This document shows positions 5,230 to 5,777 of a DNA stretch of 5,777 nt, piece after piece. The notes under the pieces were generated by a model, which was not told where the DNA came from, did not search any database, and saw only the letters and a program-made list of their open reading frames with translations. Numbering within the stretch: position 1 is the first letter of the stretch; each line of letters begins with the position of its first letter. The translations under genes were made by a program, and so were the position numbers. The DNA comes from Planctomycetota bacterium. Its GTDB lineage: Bacteria; Planctomycetota; Phycisphaerae; Sedimentisphaerales; Anaerobacaceae. The stretch is from positions 1 to 5,777 of the forward strand of contig JADFHU010000403.1 in the NCBI GenBank assembly GCA_022567055.1, written 5' to 3'.

Positions 5230-5777
5230 CTATTCCATGCCTGTCAGCTCTTTTTGGGCATACTCCGAAGCCGCCCTGCCAAGGTCCCGTACAAGTTCAA
5301 ACCACCTCGGGCGAGAGAGGCCTTCTCCAAACCGTAGCGCTGCCTCAAAATGCTCCTTTGCCATCTCTGCGTCCCCTGATGAGACGAGTGTCCTTCCTGT
5401 GGCGACCACTTCAAAAAGCATCTTCCTCAGTTCACTGAGCTGACTTATGGAATCCTTCGTGACAGCCAGTTGCTCGCTCCTTGGAAGTGAACGCCACTGC
5501 CTATCCGACATGGCAAAGACCGGAACCTCTCGATAGGCAGATGGATCTTCCCACCTGATTGCCAAGAATTCTTTCACCGCATCTTCTTTTTGACCAGCTT
5601 CCCATAGCTCAAGCATGCTTTTGACGTAAGGGTCGTCAACGTTGGACTGGACTGAGTCTTCCGCTTGCGCTTGAGTATTTAGCTCTGAAGCGGCGTTGGA
5701 TTCCAGATGCGAATCATCCTCCTTCTTTGTGCAGCCGAATAACAACAGCAGAAGCGCAATCAGAACTAAATGGGCAA
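5230..5777 (-). CDS. Lipoprotein of unknown function with TPR-like helices (5' partial)
   Basis: The frame stays open to the right edge, so the start codon lies outside; at least 181 residues are visible. The N-terminal part reads AHLVLIALLLLLFGC, a hydrophobic signal ending in lipobox LFGC, followed by a charged, Ser/Asn/Gln-rich linker typical of lipoproteins. Internal TTG codons at 5743-5745 are not plausible starts because they would cut the signal. The rest is predicted to be helical: MLELWEAGQKEDAVKEFLAI and GDAEMAKEHFEAALRFGEG resemble TPR helix pairs, separated by a polar segment. It probably sits at the inner or outer membrane as a protein-binding factor. No named family is recognised. 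The stop lies 15 bp from the convergent end of the group II intron remnant. Confidence 0.75.
   Translation of the reverse strand, partial: AHLVLIALLLLLFGCTKKEDDSHLESNAASELNTQAQAEDSVQSNVDDPYVKSMLELWEAGQKEDAVKEFLAIRWEDPSAYREVPVFAMSDRQWRSLPRSEQLAVTKDSISQLSELRKMLFEVVATGRTLVSSGDAEMAKEHFEAALRFGEGLSRPRWFELVRDLGRAASEYAQKELTGME

Overview
The window comes from a Gram-negative (diderm) bacterium. It encodes a protein with an outer-membrane beta-barrel-like tail, two lipoproteins and a further exported protein. No taxonomic marker is present. The style (copper oxidase, His-rich exported protein, PIN-type toxin debris, group II intron debris) would fit Nitrospirota or a similar environmental lineage, but that is a guess.

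Layout. Positions 1-123 hold the end of an unrecognised reading frame with winged-helix-like sequence. It runs into a 98-bp repeat (124-221) that ends in a good sigma-70-type promoter. After a leader of about 320 bp without a convincing gene comes a two-gene plus-strand operon (545-2827). Its first gene is a CopA-like multicopper oxidase carrying an extra C-terminal beta-barrel-like domain. Its second is a small cysteine-motif (TRASH/YHS-like) lipoprotein. Positions 2828-3280 hold nothing recognisable. Positions 3281-3621 (minus) hold a 5'-truncated PIN-domain gene overlapping a 39-codon partner gene. Five 8-bp tandem repeats (3641-3680) follow, then a palindromic MITE-like element (3712-3874). 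The element directly abuts the second copy of the 98-bp promoter repeat (3871-3968), which reads into an exported protein with two short helical repeats and a His-rich tail (4013-4603). Downstream lie a possible Tat-signal gene remnant (4612-4685), unexplained sequence, and what looks like the 3' end of a group II intron (about 5040-5215). On the minus strand, running off the right edge, is a lipoprotein of unknown function with TPR-like helices.

How it may work together. The oxidase and the Cys lipoprotein look like an envelope copper-handling pair: the oxidase would convert Cu(I) to Cu(II) in the periplasm while anchored by its barrel, and the lipoprotein would bind metal. The same promoter cassette precedes the oxidase and the His-rich exported protein, which suggests shared control of two metal-related envelope functions. 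This is inference. The rest of the window is full of mobile-element and decayed-gene traces, so it reads as an accessory, rearranged region.
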